This document shows, in pieces, positions 24,893-36,354 of a stretch of DNA of 64,000 nt; the first letter of the stretch is position 1, and each line of letters opens with the position of its first letter. Below the pieces are notes generated by a model. It saw only the letters and a list, made by a program, of their open reading frames with translations, searched no databases and had not been told where the DNA came from. Made by a program: the position numbers and the translations under genes. Origin of the DNA: Ursus arctos (Eukaryota > Chordata > Mammalia > Carnivora > Ursidae); NCBI RefSeq assembly GCF_023065955.2, contig NW_026622786.1:48717438-48781437 (forward strand), in the 5' to 3' direction.

Positions 24893-24995
24893 ATGTATAT
24901 ATATATACACACACATATATATATATATACACACACGCATATATACATATATATATGCGTGTGTGTATATATATATATATATACATACATAAAAC
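24893..24995. repeat. TA/CA dinucleotide repeat with 31-bp-arm palindrome
   Basis: Blocks of (TA)n and (CA)n turn to (TG)n and (TA)n around 24947. Positions 24915-24945 are the exact reverse complement of 24950-24980, leaving a 4-bp spacer (cata). Nearly all steps alternate purine and pyrimidine. Any small ORF here is an artefact of the repeat. Confidence 0.9.
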
Positions 24996-25024
24996 TCAAT
25001 ACTACCTGTAACCGTTTGGACTTT

Positions 25025-25400
25025 TTTTCAGATTGTATACGGCAACAACTATTTATTCAGTATCTGCCATGTGCCAGGTATATGCAAAATGTTTTATAAG
25101 GATATTCAATTAATTAATAGTTATTTATTTAATAAATAATATTTATTTTATTGGTTATATAGATTTGGATATAAATAAAAAATAATTATAATTAACATTC
25201 TTTAAATACCTTAATTAATTATAATTAAACATAATTTAAATTTCATAACCCATTGAAGCATCTGTTCCTATACCCCTGAGAATAGGGCTCAGGCAGTGTA
25301 AATTCCTTGCCCAAAGTCATACAACTATACATAGCAATGCCCAAATTCAAACTCAGGTCTTTGACTCCAGAGCTTATGCTCCAGAAGTGTTACTTGGCTC
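25025..25400 (-). repeat. MIR SINE, reverse, internally expanded
   Basis: Reverse MIR pieces, tatctgccatgtgccaggta and then ttgcccaaagtcatacaac and ctcaggtctttgactccaga, are separated by an AT-rich stretch (25095-25245) not part of MIR. Confidence 0.6.
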
Positions 25401-27059
25401 AGGGCTATTCTCTGATATAAGTAAAGCACGTATTTGTACAATCTTGTAGAAAAGATAGTGTGTGTAAATCTAAAATGTAAATTTTATTGAGTTAAAAAAC
25501 AAGATAATTTCAATTTTTTAAAACATAAAGCTAGTTTATAATTTCTTCTTAAAGGAAACTATAATATTTTATAATTGTTAGGTTTATAAGCTCTGTAAAA
25601 GCGTATTTTATACCCTTTTACAGACTGTTTTGCCTATGCCCTCCTACTTTTTAACTCTTGTGCAATGCTTCAGAAATGAAAAAACATGATCATAAATACA
25701 ATTTTATTTATAGTTCAGTGATGCCCAAATAAAAACAGTTTCTTTATATTTCTAAATACATAGGCTAGAAATGTTCTCTCATTCTAATATGGATGGAGAA
25801 AATGTAAATTCATTTATGATATAAATAGGCGGGAAAAAACTGTCAATTGTTCTCACCAAAATGTTGTGGATATCACTCACCATAAAGTATTTGTTCATTT
25901 TACATATACATTTTATTAAAATGCAAGATTTTCACTGCAATGTTACTTCATTTTAATTTTAGAAAAATAGAAATGTTTCACAACATTCTATATATCTCAG
26001 ATCTAAAAAAAGTGCAGTAAATGCAAATAGCAGCTGCAAGATGTTGGAGACTCCCAAAAGTTTAGCAATGGAAGAAAGAATTCATGTTAATAGCTAGGGC
26101 ATTTAGAGACGGTATCTTGAATTCTCAAAGAACTGTGGTTTGCTTATATAATGATTAAATTCTAATTTGGCTTGACTGTAAATTCCAGTAAGAGAAGTAA
26201 TAGTTAATGCTTTGATTACTGATCTTTAGGGATCTTATTCTGGGAATTAATCAGAACATTTTACACAGAAAGGAAACCTATAGGAGTTTTAGTTAGGATT
26301 CTCAGCTGGCCTTATATTGCAGAAAGAATATAAGACACAGAATTAGAATCTAGGCCATTACATGTGGATGGTAAAGCTTACCAAAAATGTAGTGTTCTTT
26401 CACATCCCATTAAGACATTTTTTTTCCATTGAACTTTTAAACACCCAACCCACTGAGATAAGGAAGCCCTATTTGCTACAAGTCCCAAACCAATCTTCTC
26501 TTACAGGAATTCTCATCATCTGTGCCTTCAAATTAGAGGGAAATTGATGCTTTTTGACAGATGTCCATCTTTGTGTTCAAAGTCCACTCTCAACAAATCT
26601 CAATTCGAATCTCATGCTATTTTAAGAATCAGGTTTTAGTTACTTAATCTCCCTCTGAATTGATATACAAAAATGTGTGTATGTGTGGGGGCAATTTAGA
26701 TTTTATCAATAGTGTCATCAACATTCTGCCCAACTATTGGTATTCCCACACTTTAAAGAAAAAAATCTTTAAAAATAAAAACATAAATAAAAATGAAGCA
26801 CCCAACTCAAAAATCATGCCATATATCCCACCATTAGGCACCTCATTATTGATGTTCCCTCCCCTCTGACTTGGTTCTCTCCACCCCATTGCCAATGTCA
26901 ATGAACAAAAACTTAAATTGAGATCAAACACTGGCAATTGGATGGTTTCTACACGATCAACATTTCTTACCCCAAATCATGCAGAACATACCCCATAAAC
27001 CACTGTTCCAAGGTTGCCTCTACATGGGGGATTCTCCTACCCCAAACACCTAGGCCTAC

Positions 27060-27308
27060 CTGTCTGCCACTTAGAGAGGGAAGAGTGGTGGATTGTGCTG
27101 CAACTGGCAATGGAGTACACATGCTCCTTTCCTGCTGGAGGCCACTTATACAACCCCATGCCAGCTGTGGGTCATTCTGGGGGACGGGCATATCTTGGAT
27201 CTGCTGATCACACCTGGCCCATGGTGTGCAGCAATCGCCAGACAGTCTGGCAGGTTGGAGAGTAATCCCACGCTGGCCCCTTTCCCAGGGGGCTTGGCAG
27301 GAGTGATC
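27060..27308 (-). CDS. LRRC7: LRRC7 exon h: 83-codon Cys/Trp-containing cassette
   Basis: This 249-nt exon has phase 0 at both ends (acceptor CTCCCACAG, donor CAG|GTAGGC). It encodes [20 protein letters not shown], a Cys/Trp stretch ([13 protein letters not shown]), and then a tail ending [10 protein letters not shown]. The human protein, as I recall it, has the same exon content with small differences near the start. The exon is clearly more GC-rich than the flanking introns and has no recognisable domain. Being a multiple of three with symmetric phase, it could be skipped without a frameshift. Its use in transcripts is inferred from similarity and splice sites only. Confidence 0.88.
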
Positions 27309-29310
27309 CTGTGGGAGAAGGAATCTCCATTTTCTGGGAGAAAGAGGAGCACTGTAGCAATACTTTCACTTTATCATTTTTCTACTCTTGATTTTTTTTT
27401 TCACTCTGGGTAATGCATTTAAAACAACCATCAGAAAATTAGTTCAAACTCTGTAATAAAATAGTACCAATATCATATGAATGGGTCACAATTTTTTTCA
27501 CACAATGCAGCATTCATACTACACTATACACTCTATAAGTAGGGCATTATACTCTAGTCCATTTGGAAGTTGATGACATAGGTCAGTGGTTCCTTTCTAA
27601 GTTTTATGTAAATGAAAGGTAAAATGGTGGTAAATTTAATGTATATGTAATGAACCAGAAAAGTGTGATTAATTTATTTTAAGATTTCTGTATATTCCAT
27701 TCATCATACTTTCATGATGATTTATTTAGAAGTTTGTTTGTGTTCTAATTTGTCCAATAGCCAATGGCATTGGAAATATTCAAATTAGTCAAAACCAAGT
27801 GTCTGAGATTTTTGAAACACATATTGTTTCACCAAAATATAAATAAATCAAATATAAATAAGCATAAAGAGAATGCAATCTAAAGTATAATGAGCCTACT
27901 CTGATTATAAACAAACCTGGCCACATAACACACAAACAGGGCTTCTAAATAACTGTTTGCATTTACCATATTTTATGTTTTCATTGACACATATACCAGA
28001 GTATATTAATGTACTATTTTCTTGTTTAATCCTTTGAATATGGATTTTTAGGAATAAGTATGTAGTTTTTGACATTCAGTGAAGTAAAAGAATGAGTCAG
28101 AGGTCCAGTATAGAATGCATCATCCATTGGTTCTAGATTTAACATATGAACTCTCAAAAGAAGAACTGAAATGCTGTAAGGGTCTTTGTTTTAGTTTAGC
28201 ATTGCTTTTTCTAGAAATTCACAAGTTAAAAAAAATGTTTCTTTGGTTATTAGATAGCACTAACCAAGCATCCAGAAACATTTTTTAAAACCCAAATCTT
28301 TAACAAAACTATCACTTTGATTTGGGAATCCACTTTGGATTTTACACAATGATGTAGAGGTGGCCCTTGTCGATTACCTTACTGTCTAAATCTAGTAAGG
28401 TTCCAGGGTGCGTTGGTTTAAGAAAAAAGTTTAGAAAATGTGGGAATGAGGGGACAGAAAAGAACACATTACACAATCTAGATCTATTAATAGGATGCAC
28501 ATACAATTACTTAGGCAATTAGTCACTCAGAGTGAGATCTGTTAGTATTCATGATGGAGAAAGTACACAAATAATACCATAAAAGATTAGAGATTCAAGA
28601 TGTTGCCATGATGATAATATGAAGATCTGATGTTGATAAAATCTGTTCTGTACTTCAAATTTAAATAATGAAAAAATATAGATTTTAAAATTCCACTTTG
28701 TTACTTGACTTAGATTAGTTCTTATAAAGGATTTTAAAAAAGATGTTGGAGGTGAAAAAATTGAATATCACCTGCTGTTAGGCACTTGCCTCCTTTAAAA
28801 CTGGTTTTCTCATTTAAGAAAACTCATAAATTCTTTTCAGATACCCCAGAGACAAAATATTTCAGAGATTTTTAAAGCCAATATAACATATTAATCCATT
28901 GGCTCGTCCATAAATGTATACTTTGGTCTCCTATGGCCTGCCTGGTGCCTTGCTTAGTGATTAAAAGAAAACCATTTCAATGTTTCAAAAATGTAATAAG
29001 GTGCTTCGATAAAGCCGATCACCCAGATTCGTTGGTTTGTTTTGGCTTTCTCTCACCTTGAATCTCTTTCATGTTGTTACTCTGTAAGATGGGGTGGTGT
29101 ATCAAATTTGCTCAGTCAGAATTGGGACAGGAGTCTCATTCTGAAGCACACCAAGGCTTCTCAAGTTACCGTACTGCTATAATGAAGATGTGAAGATGTA
29201 TCTGACCTTCAAGCAGAGGTCACTCAATTTGTCCCAAAGTCTATTTAAATAATAACAATGGACAAACAAAAATAATGAGAAGAAAGAAGAAACAAAATGA
29301 AAAGTTTCAC
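27309..29310. other. LRRC7 intron g-h (2.0 kb)
   Basis: No repeat family or exon was confidently recognised. The stretch is AT-rich and apparently unique. Confidence 0.75.
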
Positions 29311-29435
29311 CTTAACTTTCCCAGCATTTTCGTCATCTTCCTTTTTTTCTTCAAATTCAAAGGCAACAGTCATGCGTTGTTGTCTCTGCTCTTCCCACAG
29401 GGTAGGGTTAAAGCTGTCACTGTCTGACTGGAAAT
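29311..29435 (-). CDS. LRRC7: LRRC7 exon g: acidic linker after the LAP-specific segment
   Basis: This 125-nt exon starts with two bases of the split Asp codon and has 41 codons, starting [20 protein letters not shown] and ending [11 protein letters not shown]. The acceptor is CTGTAG|AT. A nearer AG (TTTCCAG) would break the phase with the previous exon, so the upstream AG is used. The donor is AAG|GTGAAA. The segment is highly charged with no obvious fold ([10 protein letters not shown]). It ends in phase 0, so it can join either the next cassette exon or the one after it. Confidence 0.93.
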
Positions 29436-29552
29436 CTACAGTTAGATTCCAAAGTATTATTGCTTTTTTTTACATGAAGTGTTATTAATAGAGCTTAGTA
29501 CACTATGCAAAAAATGGCAATAGGTACTACAAACAAGTACAAACATAAAAAA

Positions 29553-29620
29553 AGGGAAAAATAAAGAGAAAGAAAGAAGGAAATAAAGGAAAAAAAAAGA
29601 AAGAGAAGAGAGGGAATAAA
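29553..29620 (+). repeat. Purine-only tract (GAAA/GGAA-rich)
   Basis: Almost uninterrupted A/G over about 65 bases, including agagaaagaaagaaggaaat. It may be the degraded A-tail of a lost retrotransposon; that is inference. Confidence 0.75.
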
Positions 29621-29744
29621 ATTCCCTTGATATTTGTTACATGGTTTTTTACATCTTAATTCAAATTCAGCTTTCCTAAGTACATATTAATTATATATTG
29701 GGATGGGGAAGTTTTCTAGTGTGGAGAACGGGCTCTCCAAAGGA

Positions 29745-29790
29745 AAATAATAATAATAATAACAATAATAATAATAATAATAATAATAAA
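29745..29790 (+). repeat. (AAT)n microsatellite
   Basis: About 15 AAT units with one AAC interruption; likely length-polymorphic. Confidence 0.9.
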
Positions 29791-29849
29791 GAGAGCTGGA
29801 CTATACATTTTAAAATATTATTTTTAAAAATCTTCAACTAACACACCAG

Positions 29850-30200
29850 TGGTAGTACTAATATATCCTCAGTTTGTTAATGAGAAAACTCTAGGGGCGC
29901 CTGGGTGGCATAGCAGTTAAGCGTCTGTCTTCGGCTCAGGGCGTGATCCCGGCGTTATGGGATCGAGCCCCACATCAGGCTCCTCTGCTGGGAGCCTGCT
30001 CTTCCTCTCCCACTCCCCCTGCTTGTGTTCCCTCTCTCGCTGGCTGTCTCTATCTCTGTCGAATAAATAAATAAAATCTTTAAAAAAAAAGAGAAAACTC
30101 TAGCTGAGTTTTAAGAGATTTGCTCAAAGTTGTATAGCTTCTCTGGGTCAATGCAGGATTCTGTTCCAAGTCTGTGATTACAGAGCCGATACCCATATTT
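29850..30200 (-). repeat. MIR SINE, reverse, interrupted by a Can-SINE
   Basis: Left part tcctcagtttgttaatgag and right part agagatttgctcaaagttg, ggattctgttccaagtctg read as one reverse MIR when the SINE and one copy of the duplicated target are removed. The span includes the SINE. Confidence 0.55.
29894..30090 (+). mobile_element. Young Can-SINE (SINEC) with perfect 12-bp target-site duplication
   Basis: Head ggggcgcctgggtggcatag, box-like ttaagcgtctg and gggatcgagccccacatcag, CT-rich stretch, tail aataaataaataaaatcttt. The direct repeat gagaaaactcta flanks it at 29882-29893 and 30091-30102 without mismatch. The subtype with ggcgttatgggatcgag resembles, from memory, recent bear/pinniped copies. 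Confidence 0.96.
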
Positions 30201-30287
30201 GTAGCTACTGAACTCTATCAGGATTTTGTAAAAGATACTACATAACATTGGTTTTTCGGTAAAATGTGTGAGATTGCAAGCTTTTCT

Positions 30288-30312
30288 TTGTGTGTGTGTG
30301 TGTGTGTGTGTA
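30288..30312 (+). repeat. (TG)n microsatellite
   Basis: Pure TG run of about 12 units. Confidence 0.9.
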
Positions 30313-31769
30313 GTTGTGGGGGTAGTGGAGGGGAGCTTGTTTTTGGGGTAACTTTAAAATTATGGTCTCAAAACTAGTCTAAATATGACTCAAATTAACA
30401 AGGAAAATAAGCGGCTTATAAATCTTTAATTTATATCAAAAATGTAGGCTAATAGTAATATCTTCCTTACCAACATTAATTGTGAAGATCACATGAAAAA
30501 GCAATACAAGTACTTAGTTTAGTCTAAATTCTTTCCCAAAAGATGACCTTTATCATATATTTCCTTTTTTGTTGCAAGGGATTCTGAAGATTCATTTATT
30601 ATACTTCTGCCTGAAAAGCCAAAGGGTGACGTACTCAAAGTTCAAGAAAATTTTCCTATTACTGTTCTTTCCTCAAAGGAAAGCAGAACAAAACCAAACC
30701 AGTCTAATTCCTTAACATCGTACCTTGCCTGACTAGTTATACCTCACTCCCCGCAATAAATGAGGGATTTAATATGTGAGACTGTATCTGAGAAATGACC
30801 AGCAAATCTGAGACTCTACACTTTTCCCTACATTTTCTTGAAATGAAATATTTCAGTAAGCTAGGGATACTAATATGAAAATATAAGTAAAGTTGCATGA
30901 ATAAAAACAATCCTTAATTAAGGTTTTTCTTATAGCATATGTAAACATGGTGACTTCTCTTGCATAAATTCAAAAGATCAATTTTACTGAAGTCTGAAAA
31001 AAATATGAAACAATCTTTCCTTTTCCTACTTTTGTTAGTCGAAATTTGACTAAAAGATTCTAAAGTATCCCAAAATGATTCACTTATATTTGTAAGTCAA
31101 AGACTAATGATGTTTATTATAATTATCCCTGAAAATAGATCCATAAACAGACAGTTGCTTTTAAAATGTGCTCTCATTCAAGAGGATTGGGTGGATTTAA
31201 TCCATGGGTGAAGTAAAGTGGGTTTACTCTTCTAAGAATTACCATTACTGTGAGACTGTAGAAAATATGTGTGGCAGCCTGTTCCGGCTTGGGTGAAGGA
31301 GCCTATGCAGGTTCCACAAGATAAAGGATAAACCTCCTTTAAAAATTTTATGAAATTTGTCATCATAAAGGATAGAAGATTTAATTTTAAAAAAGGTTTA
31401 GGTTTTCAACAAGTATTCCTATCAAAGCTACTGACATCATTTAGAGAAATTCCACTTGAAAGAGAAAGAATGGTCATTATTTTCAAGTCATCTCTTTATG
31501 GTTGACTCTTAACATGAAATAATTTGGGGCCTGGGATCACTGGACAATATGTTTAAATTGTGCTCATGAAATTGGTGAACACAGAAAATAAAACAGTACA
31601 TTGAACCTTCCTTAAGGTCAGACTCTTCTTAGCCTATTTCAGTTGGCTGGATACTACATTTAGTGACCTAGTCCTATGTCTTACAATCCACCAAGGGAAG
31701 TTGTTCCTAGAAATCAACATTTTCACATAAGATATGAAGAGGGAGAGTTACGTTTTTGGAATCTTACTT

Positions 31770-31925
31770 GAAATAATATAGTGGACGTTGATTTTGTATC
31801 CTGCAACTTTACTGAATTCATTTATCAGCTTTAGCAGCTTTTGGGTAGTCTTTAGTGTTTTCTATATAGAGTATCATGTCATCCACAAATAGTGACAATT
31901 TGACTTCTTCCTTGCCGATTATGGA
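31770..31925 (-). mobile_element. L1 ORF2 fragment, antisense
   Basis: Reverse L1 ORF2 sequence: ttttgtatcctgcaacttta, ctgaattcatttatcagctt, tatcatgtcatccacaaata. No coding capacity remains. Confidence 0.75.
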
Positions 31926-32092
31926 AGATAAGATTCATGCTTAGGGTTAACCCTTGGATGATTTATATGTGTCATGTAATTACTTTTATAGCCTTGCCCA
32001 TGGGCCAGATTCCTGGCCAGAGATCAGAACAAAATTAATCCCTTTTATCCATGATCATATAAACATAGGAGACATTTTTACTGACAATTTAC

Positions 32093-32192
32093 CTTCATCA
32101 CCACGAGGTTGCTGGGGAAACATGTAGTTAGTCAATACTCTTTGCTTTGTTTCTGGATGGGCTTCAGTTTGTAAAGGGATAAGGGCTTTGGA
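32093..32192 (-). CDS. LRRC7: LRRC7 exon f: LAP-specific segment after the LRRs
   Basis: This 100-nt exon encodes 33 codons, [19 protein letters not shown] then [14 protein letters not shown], plus one base of a split Asp codon. The acceptor is TTCTAG and the donor G|GTAAAT. The xLIPLQxE and LTNYxFPQQ signatures are the conserved LAP-specific region that follows the LRRs in LRRC7, ERBIN and SCRIB. They place the gene in the LAP family independently of the LRRs. Confidence 0.95.
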
Positions 32193-34078
32193 CTAGAAGC
32201 AAAGAACATATAAATCAGATTAATAGGATAGCAAATATGAAGAATATTACTTTTAGAGAAGATAACGGTCAATAGTCTGGCCTCACTGAGCTGAATGAAC
32301 AATTAAAAGAAAGGCAGGGAAAAAAAGTAATGAAATAAGAAAGCATCTCATAAAATAAGACTGTTGCTGAGGAATATTCTCAAATTCTAAGGTCTTTATG
32401 CTGAGAGTTTCTTTTTCTCTAGTACACTCTTTTACAAAACCTATTCATCTTCACTGGCAATATCAGTTTTAATCTTAAAGAGACCAAGATGTATTAAATT
32501 GTTTCAACTAAGTGAGCTTTTGGTGTGGTTCTATATACTCACTCATTTTCACAACCTGCTGCCCTAAAAAGACAAATGGAAATTGCTATCAAATTCATGC
32601 TATTGCAAGATCATCTATGAATTTAATTAGGTTAAAACATAAGGATTTTTTAAGAGATAGTACTTTTTGTATCTGCTATATCAACAATATATTTCTTAAG
32701 AATGGCAATATTTCATTCTTTATTATTGATTTGATTTTAGAAATACTATTTCTGAAGGGTGTTTTAGAGCTCTGATATTATATACTATACATATAAATAC
32801 ACTACATATAAATATATTGGAAATGATGGTATCTAATGTTTAAAAATTGGTTTATTTCATGACATTTATCAATGGGAGTGAAGCACAAGGGGGATTTGGG
32901 ATACCAACTTGTCTCATGAAACTGAGTCAGAAACACATTAAATCACTGTTCTAAATAAAAGTTAAATGATGCAGTCACCGTTCAGTTCATTCTCCCACAA
33001 GAATAATAAATCATAATATTAGTGGTTGTTTTTTCACAACGCAAGACTGTAGCATAGACTGTTCCATTAGCATAGCTCACATTGAATCCAGAAATGATTT
33101 ACTTATATTGATATATTAATGCCTTGAAAAATCTATAGTTCATTGATAAGATTGGAATTTGAATGACAATCTTATTTTTTTTTTTTTTACTCAGCAGATG
33201 GAAGCAAGTGCTATAATGACTGTAGGGACACAAACATTCTAGTGCTTACAATCTGTACAGATTTATCTTATTTTTTCACAAAAGTAGCCCAATACCTAGA
33301 AGTCTGAATGATGATGCTACTTTTATGCTCAGGAAATGACAAGAAACTAAATTCAGATGATGTGTTTTCATTTGGCTATTCATATTTGGGGGTGTTTCAA
33401 AATTTTAGGATTATAAGATGAAAGTAAAAAAGACCAATAAACTATGTCAAAATTATCTGTCATCAGTTTTTTTCTGGTGGCAAATCAGATGTCTTCAACT
33501 GTTTCTTGTTATTTTCCTTATTAAAGTTACTCATTAACACTTGATGACTGATTCAATTATAATCTACTTATGCGAGTATAAAAAATAATATCAAACCAAT
33601 TACAGAAAGTACTGGTAATAGTTGCAAAAACTATCTGAGAACTTCTTATATAAAATTTTAGGATCAAGTTGATCATAATTAAAAGTATGAAAAAAAAGGG
33701 AACATGTCCTCTGTGGGGACTACATTAATGATTTCTTATTCTTTACCTTCAGAGATTTAATTAAAGAATGTCCCCTAAGGACATATATGTACTACTTAGA
33801 AATAAAAAGGTATGAAAATGATCAATTTTGTGTATTAGATCTCTGGGAATGAAGTAGATGCTAAATCAAAGTATTTAAAGAGGGTGGGGATTATAGTACC
33901 GTATTGTCTGTATATAACTTGAATTGCTATCGTTACAAAAATCTCTCTTTTAGAAGATAAAGAATCTATATTTTGCAGTAATTGTTAAGAGTATCTATTG
34001 GGAATAAGTTAGTAATTCAAAGTTTCAATTATAGTTTATCTTAATAAATAAAATAAATCAGGTAATAAAAGTTTTTAC
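32193..34078. other. LRRC7 intron e-f (1.9 kb)
   Basis: AT-rich intron with no recognised repeat beyond a poly-T run at about 33177-33189. Confidence 0.75.
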
Positions 34079-34148
34079 CTGATTGTCAGAAAGCCACAAA
34101 GCTGCAAGCTCTTTAAGTTTGGTAAATGAGAATGGTAAATTCTTCAAT
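34079..34148 (-). CDS. LRRC7: LRRC7 exon e: last leucine-rich repeat
   Basis: This 70-nt exon encodes the terminal LRR of the array, [20 protein letters not shown] followed by DNQ. It starts with the third base of a split Arg codon (acceptor TTTTTGCAG) and ends CAG|GTAAAA in phase 0. The segment is almost invariant between LAP proteins (ERBIN has a closely similar NLPFSFTKL stretch, from memory) and caps the LRR solenoid. The exon is in frame with its neighbours on both sides. Confidence 0.95.
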
Positions 34149-34254
34149 CTGCAAAAACAAGAAAATTCTAATAGCATGGGTGAAGACGGAAATAGCTCGT
34201 TTTTATGAAGAATTATTTAAAATAATGTAACTTATTCGTTTCATTCTTCTCTCC

Positions 34255-34870
34255 AATTCTTTCTCTCCAGTAGTCTGAGCAATCTTTAAAAAGTGAAAAT
34301 TTCCTGCTTACAACCCTTCAAATGCTTCCTATCATTTCTAGGATAAAATCCAGAATTGTTAACATGCTTTGTCAAACCTTACAAGATCTGGCCCCTCAGG
34401 CCTCTCCAGAAACTTATGCGACTCTTTTTTGGACTTAGTCTTCCCAGTGGCACTGACGGGCTTTCTAGCAGCCCACTACGAGGATTAGCCAAACTTTTCT
34501 CTCTGTCTGGAATATTCTTTCTCCCCAGCTTCACTAAACTAAATCCCACATGTCCTTTAGCTCTCACCTTAAATGTCATTTTCTCAAAGAGGCTTTTCCT
34601 GACTCTTCATTTAAATTACTTTCCCCAACGTAGTCTCAAAGTACCTTATATTCTCTTTGATGGAACATACCAAAGTTTGTAATTATATATTTATTTTTGT
34701 GATTACTTTTTTACTGGGTGATAGCCCCACAACATTGTTGCCTCCATGATGGGAAGAGGTCATGTCTGTCATCCTACTAAAGGTATCTACAGCTCCCAAT
34801 GTTATGCTGACTCCCCAAAGTGTGTCCTTTTGTTCTCTCACTGTTTGTATACTGTGTAGTAAATATTCCA
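34255..34870 (+). repeat. L2 LINE, long 3' copy
   Basis: Mammal-wide L2 3' part in order: acaacccttcaaatgcttcc, aacctt acaagatctggccc, tctgtctggaatattctt, aaagaggcttttcctgactc, atgatgggaagaggtcatg. The ORF across 34356-34682 is a relic of the repeat and not a gene. Confidence 0.75.
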
Positions 34871-36214
34871 AGAGGGAAACTTAAAAAATGGATTTTGAGG
34901 TACATGAAGTTTGGCATCAGCTTTGGTATTCAATCAAAATGATCTAGTTTTGGCTTCAGCCTTTGAAGGACCAAATTAGCAAATGCCTACTTAAACATAC
35001 TATCTGATATCCCTGAAATTGTGCATGATGAATGAATTGTGATTACATAGGTTACCATCACAGCTACTCAGCAAAGTGCTAACACAATCAAGGCATGCTG
35101 ATGGATTTACTGTTAATTTCTGCATGTTCACTTTTGAATATACATACACATTTTAAATAGAACATGGAATAAAAATTTCCTTAAGTCTTTAATATATTGG
35201 AACTCTTTCAGCCAATTGATGAGTACATATATTTTGATAATGGAAATGGAAAATGTTACAATAATTAATAAAGATTATGGAAGTAATGTGATATGTAAAA
35301 GCAGTAAAATGCTTTCAAATAATTTAATAAATGTGAAAAGATATTGACAGCCAATACAAACATCAACAGTGTGTATTAGCCAGATAACTTTGGGAAGAAT
35401 ATAATAACCTCTCTGAGCTCATAAATATTTATAAAACATAAATAAGAATATAAAGAGTAACAGAGACTAACTTATAATTCTTTTTTTATAGAATATTTTG
35501 TTATATTAGTATTTATACCATGAAACCAAATTACATAAAAACTATTTATAGTTTTTAGTCACTTAATTTCATTTAAGCCAGGAATTATGAAGTACGGTCT
35601 TCTCACAACATATGGAGATGAATTAAAAGCAGAATATCAATTCTGCCACATCAAAATTACATGAGGGGTAACTCTCCAGAATCATATACAATAACATGTA
35701 TGATAAATAATCATCAATTCAGTCATAAATATAGAGTATAAAGAAAAGAAAAGAAACTGTTAGAGAAAGATACGTTTTGTTTATTTCTCCTTGCTCTTCC
35801 AGTAACCTACATTGAAGGTGAGCTTCTCTTTAATATCACAAATGTACAACAATAAATTCACCATAGGAGCAATCTCGCAGTTGACAGTACAAAGGAATAA
35901 TTTGTTCCTAAACTATAATACCAAACTTTTTAAATCTATTCTATTATAAATATGAAATTGTGATAGTCAAGACATTTGGATAACATTTCATATTTAATCT
36001 TTTATCCAGGAAGTTCTTTCTCTGATGGTAATGTTCAATTTTGGACTCAGTTTTGGCTGAATATTGATTTTAACTGCAGGCTTAGATTCATTGATTAATT
36101 CATTAATTAAAAAATATTAATTTGGCTCTATACTATGTTCCAGTCATTGTACTAGGAAAAAAATTAAGCTAATATAACTGGCCTGACAAAATATTTTACG
36201 TTCCTGATATTGTA

Positions 36215-36315
36215 AGATTCTCAATGTCTTACTCATATCTTTTACCCTAGCATCTAGCAATATGTCTGTCCCATGGTAGTTACTCAAGTATCCTTTATTT
36301 GTTGAATAAATAACT
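36215..36315 (+). repeat. L2 LINE 3' fragment
   Basis: ctagcatctagcaatatgtc, ggtagttactcaagtatcc and tttgttgaataaataac resemble the L2 3' terminus. Confidence 0.5.
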
Positions 36316-36354
36316 TCATTAGTAGCACTTGTACTTTCTAACACCATACCCAAA

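Larger units (their letters stand above)
22196..27059. other. LRRC7 intron h-i (4.9 kb)
   Basis: AT-rich, with a purine-rich block (23275-23355), a long alternating TA/CA palindrome (24915-24980) and a MIR. No further exon was seen. Confidence 0.8.
29436..32092. other. LRRC7 intron f-g (2.7 kb)
   Basis: Carries a purine-rich tract, an AAT microsatellite, a young Can-SINE inside a MIR, a TG repeat and an antisense L1 ORF2 scrap. No extra exon was seen. Confidence 0.8.

Noticed and set aside
24893..25099. 68-codon ORF of Tyr-Ile repeats
   Set aside because: Translation of a TA/CA microsatellite.
29428..29436. Alternative acceptor TTTCCAG for exon g
   Set aside because: It would start the exon at TCA and break the phase with exon f, which ends in one base of an Asp codon; the upstream TGTAG gives DFQSDSD in frame.
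29894..30090. tRNA-like gene suggested by box-like motifs
   Set aside because: These are the tRNA-derived heads of Can-SINEs (also at 19843, 40640, 43304 and 46829). They have CT-rich bodies and A-rich tails, not mature tRNA folds.
34356..34682. 108-codon plus-strand ORF with PLRPLQKL-like leucine pattern
   Set aside because: The sequence is an L2 LINE 3' copy; the leucine pattern is coincidental and not an LRR.
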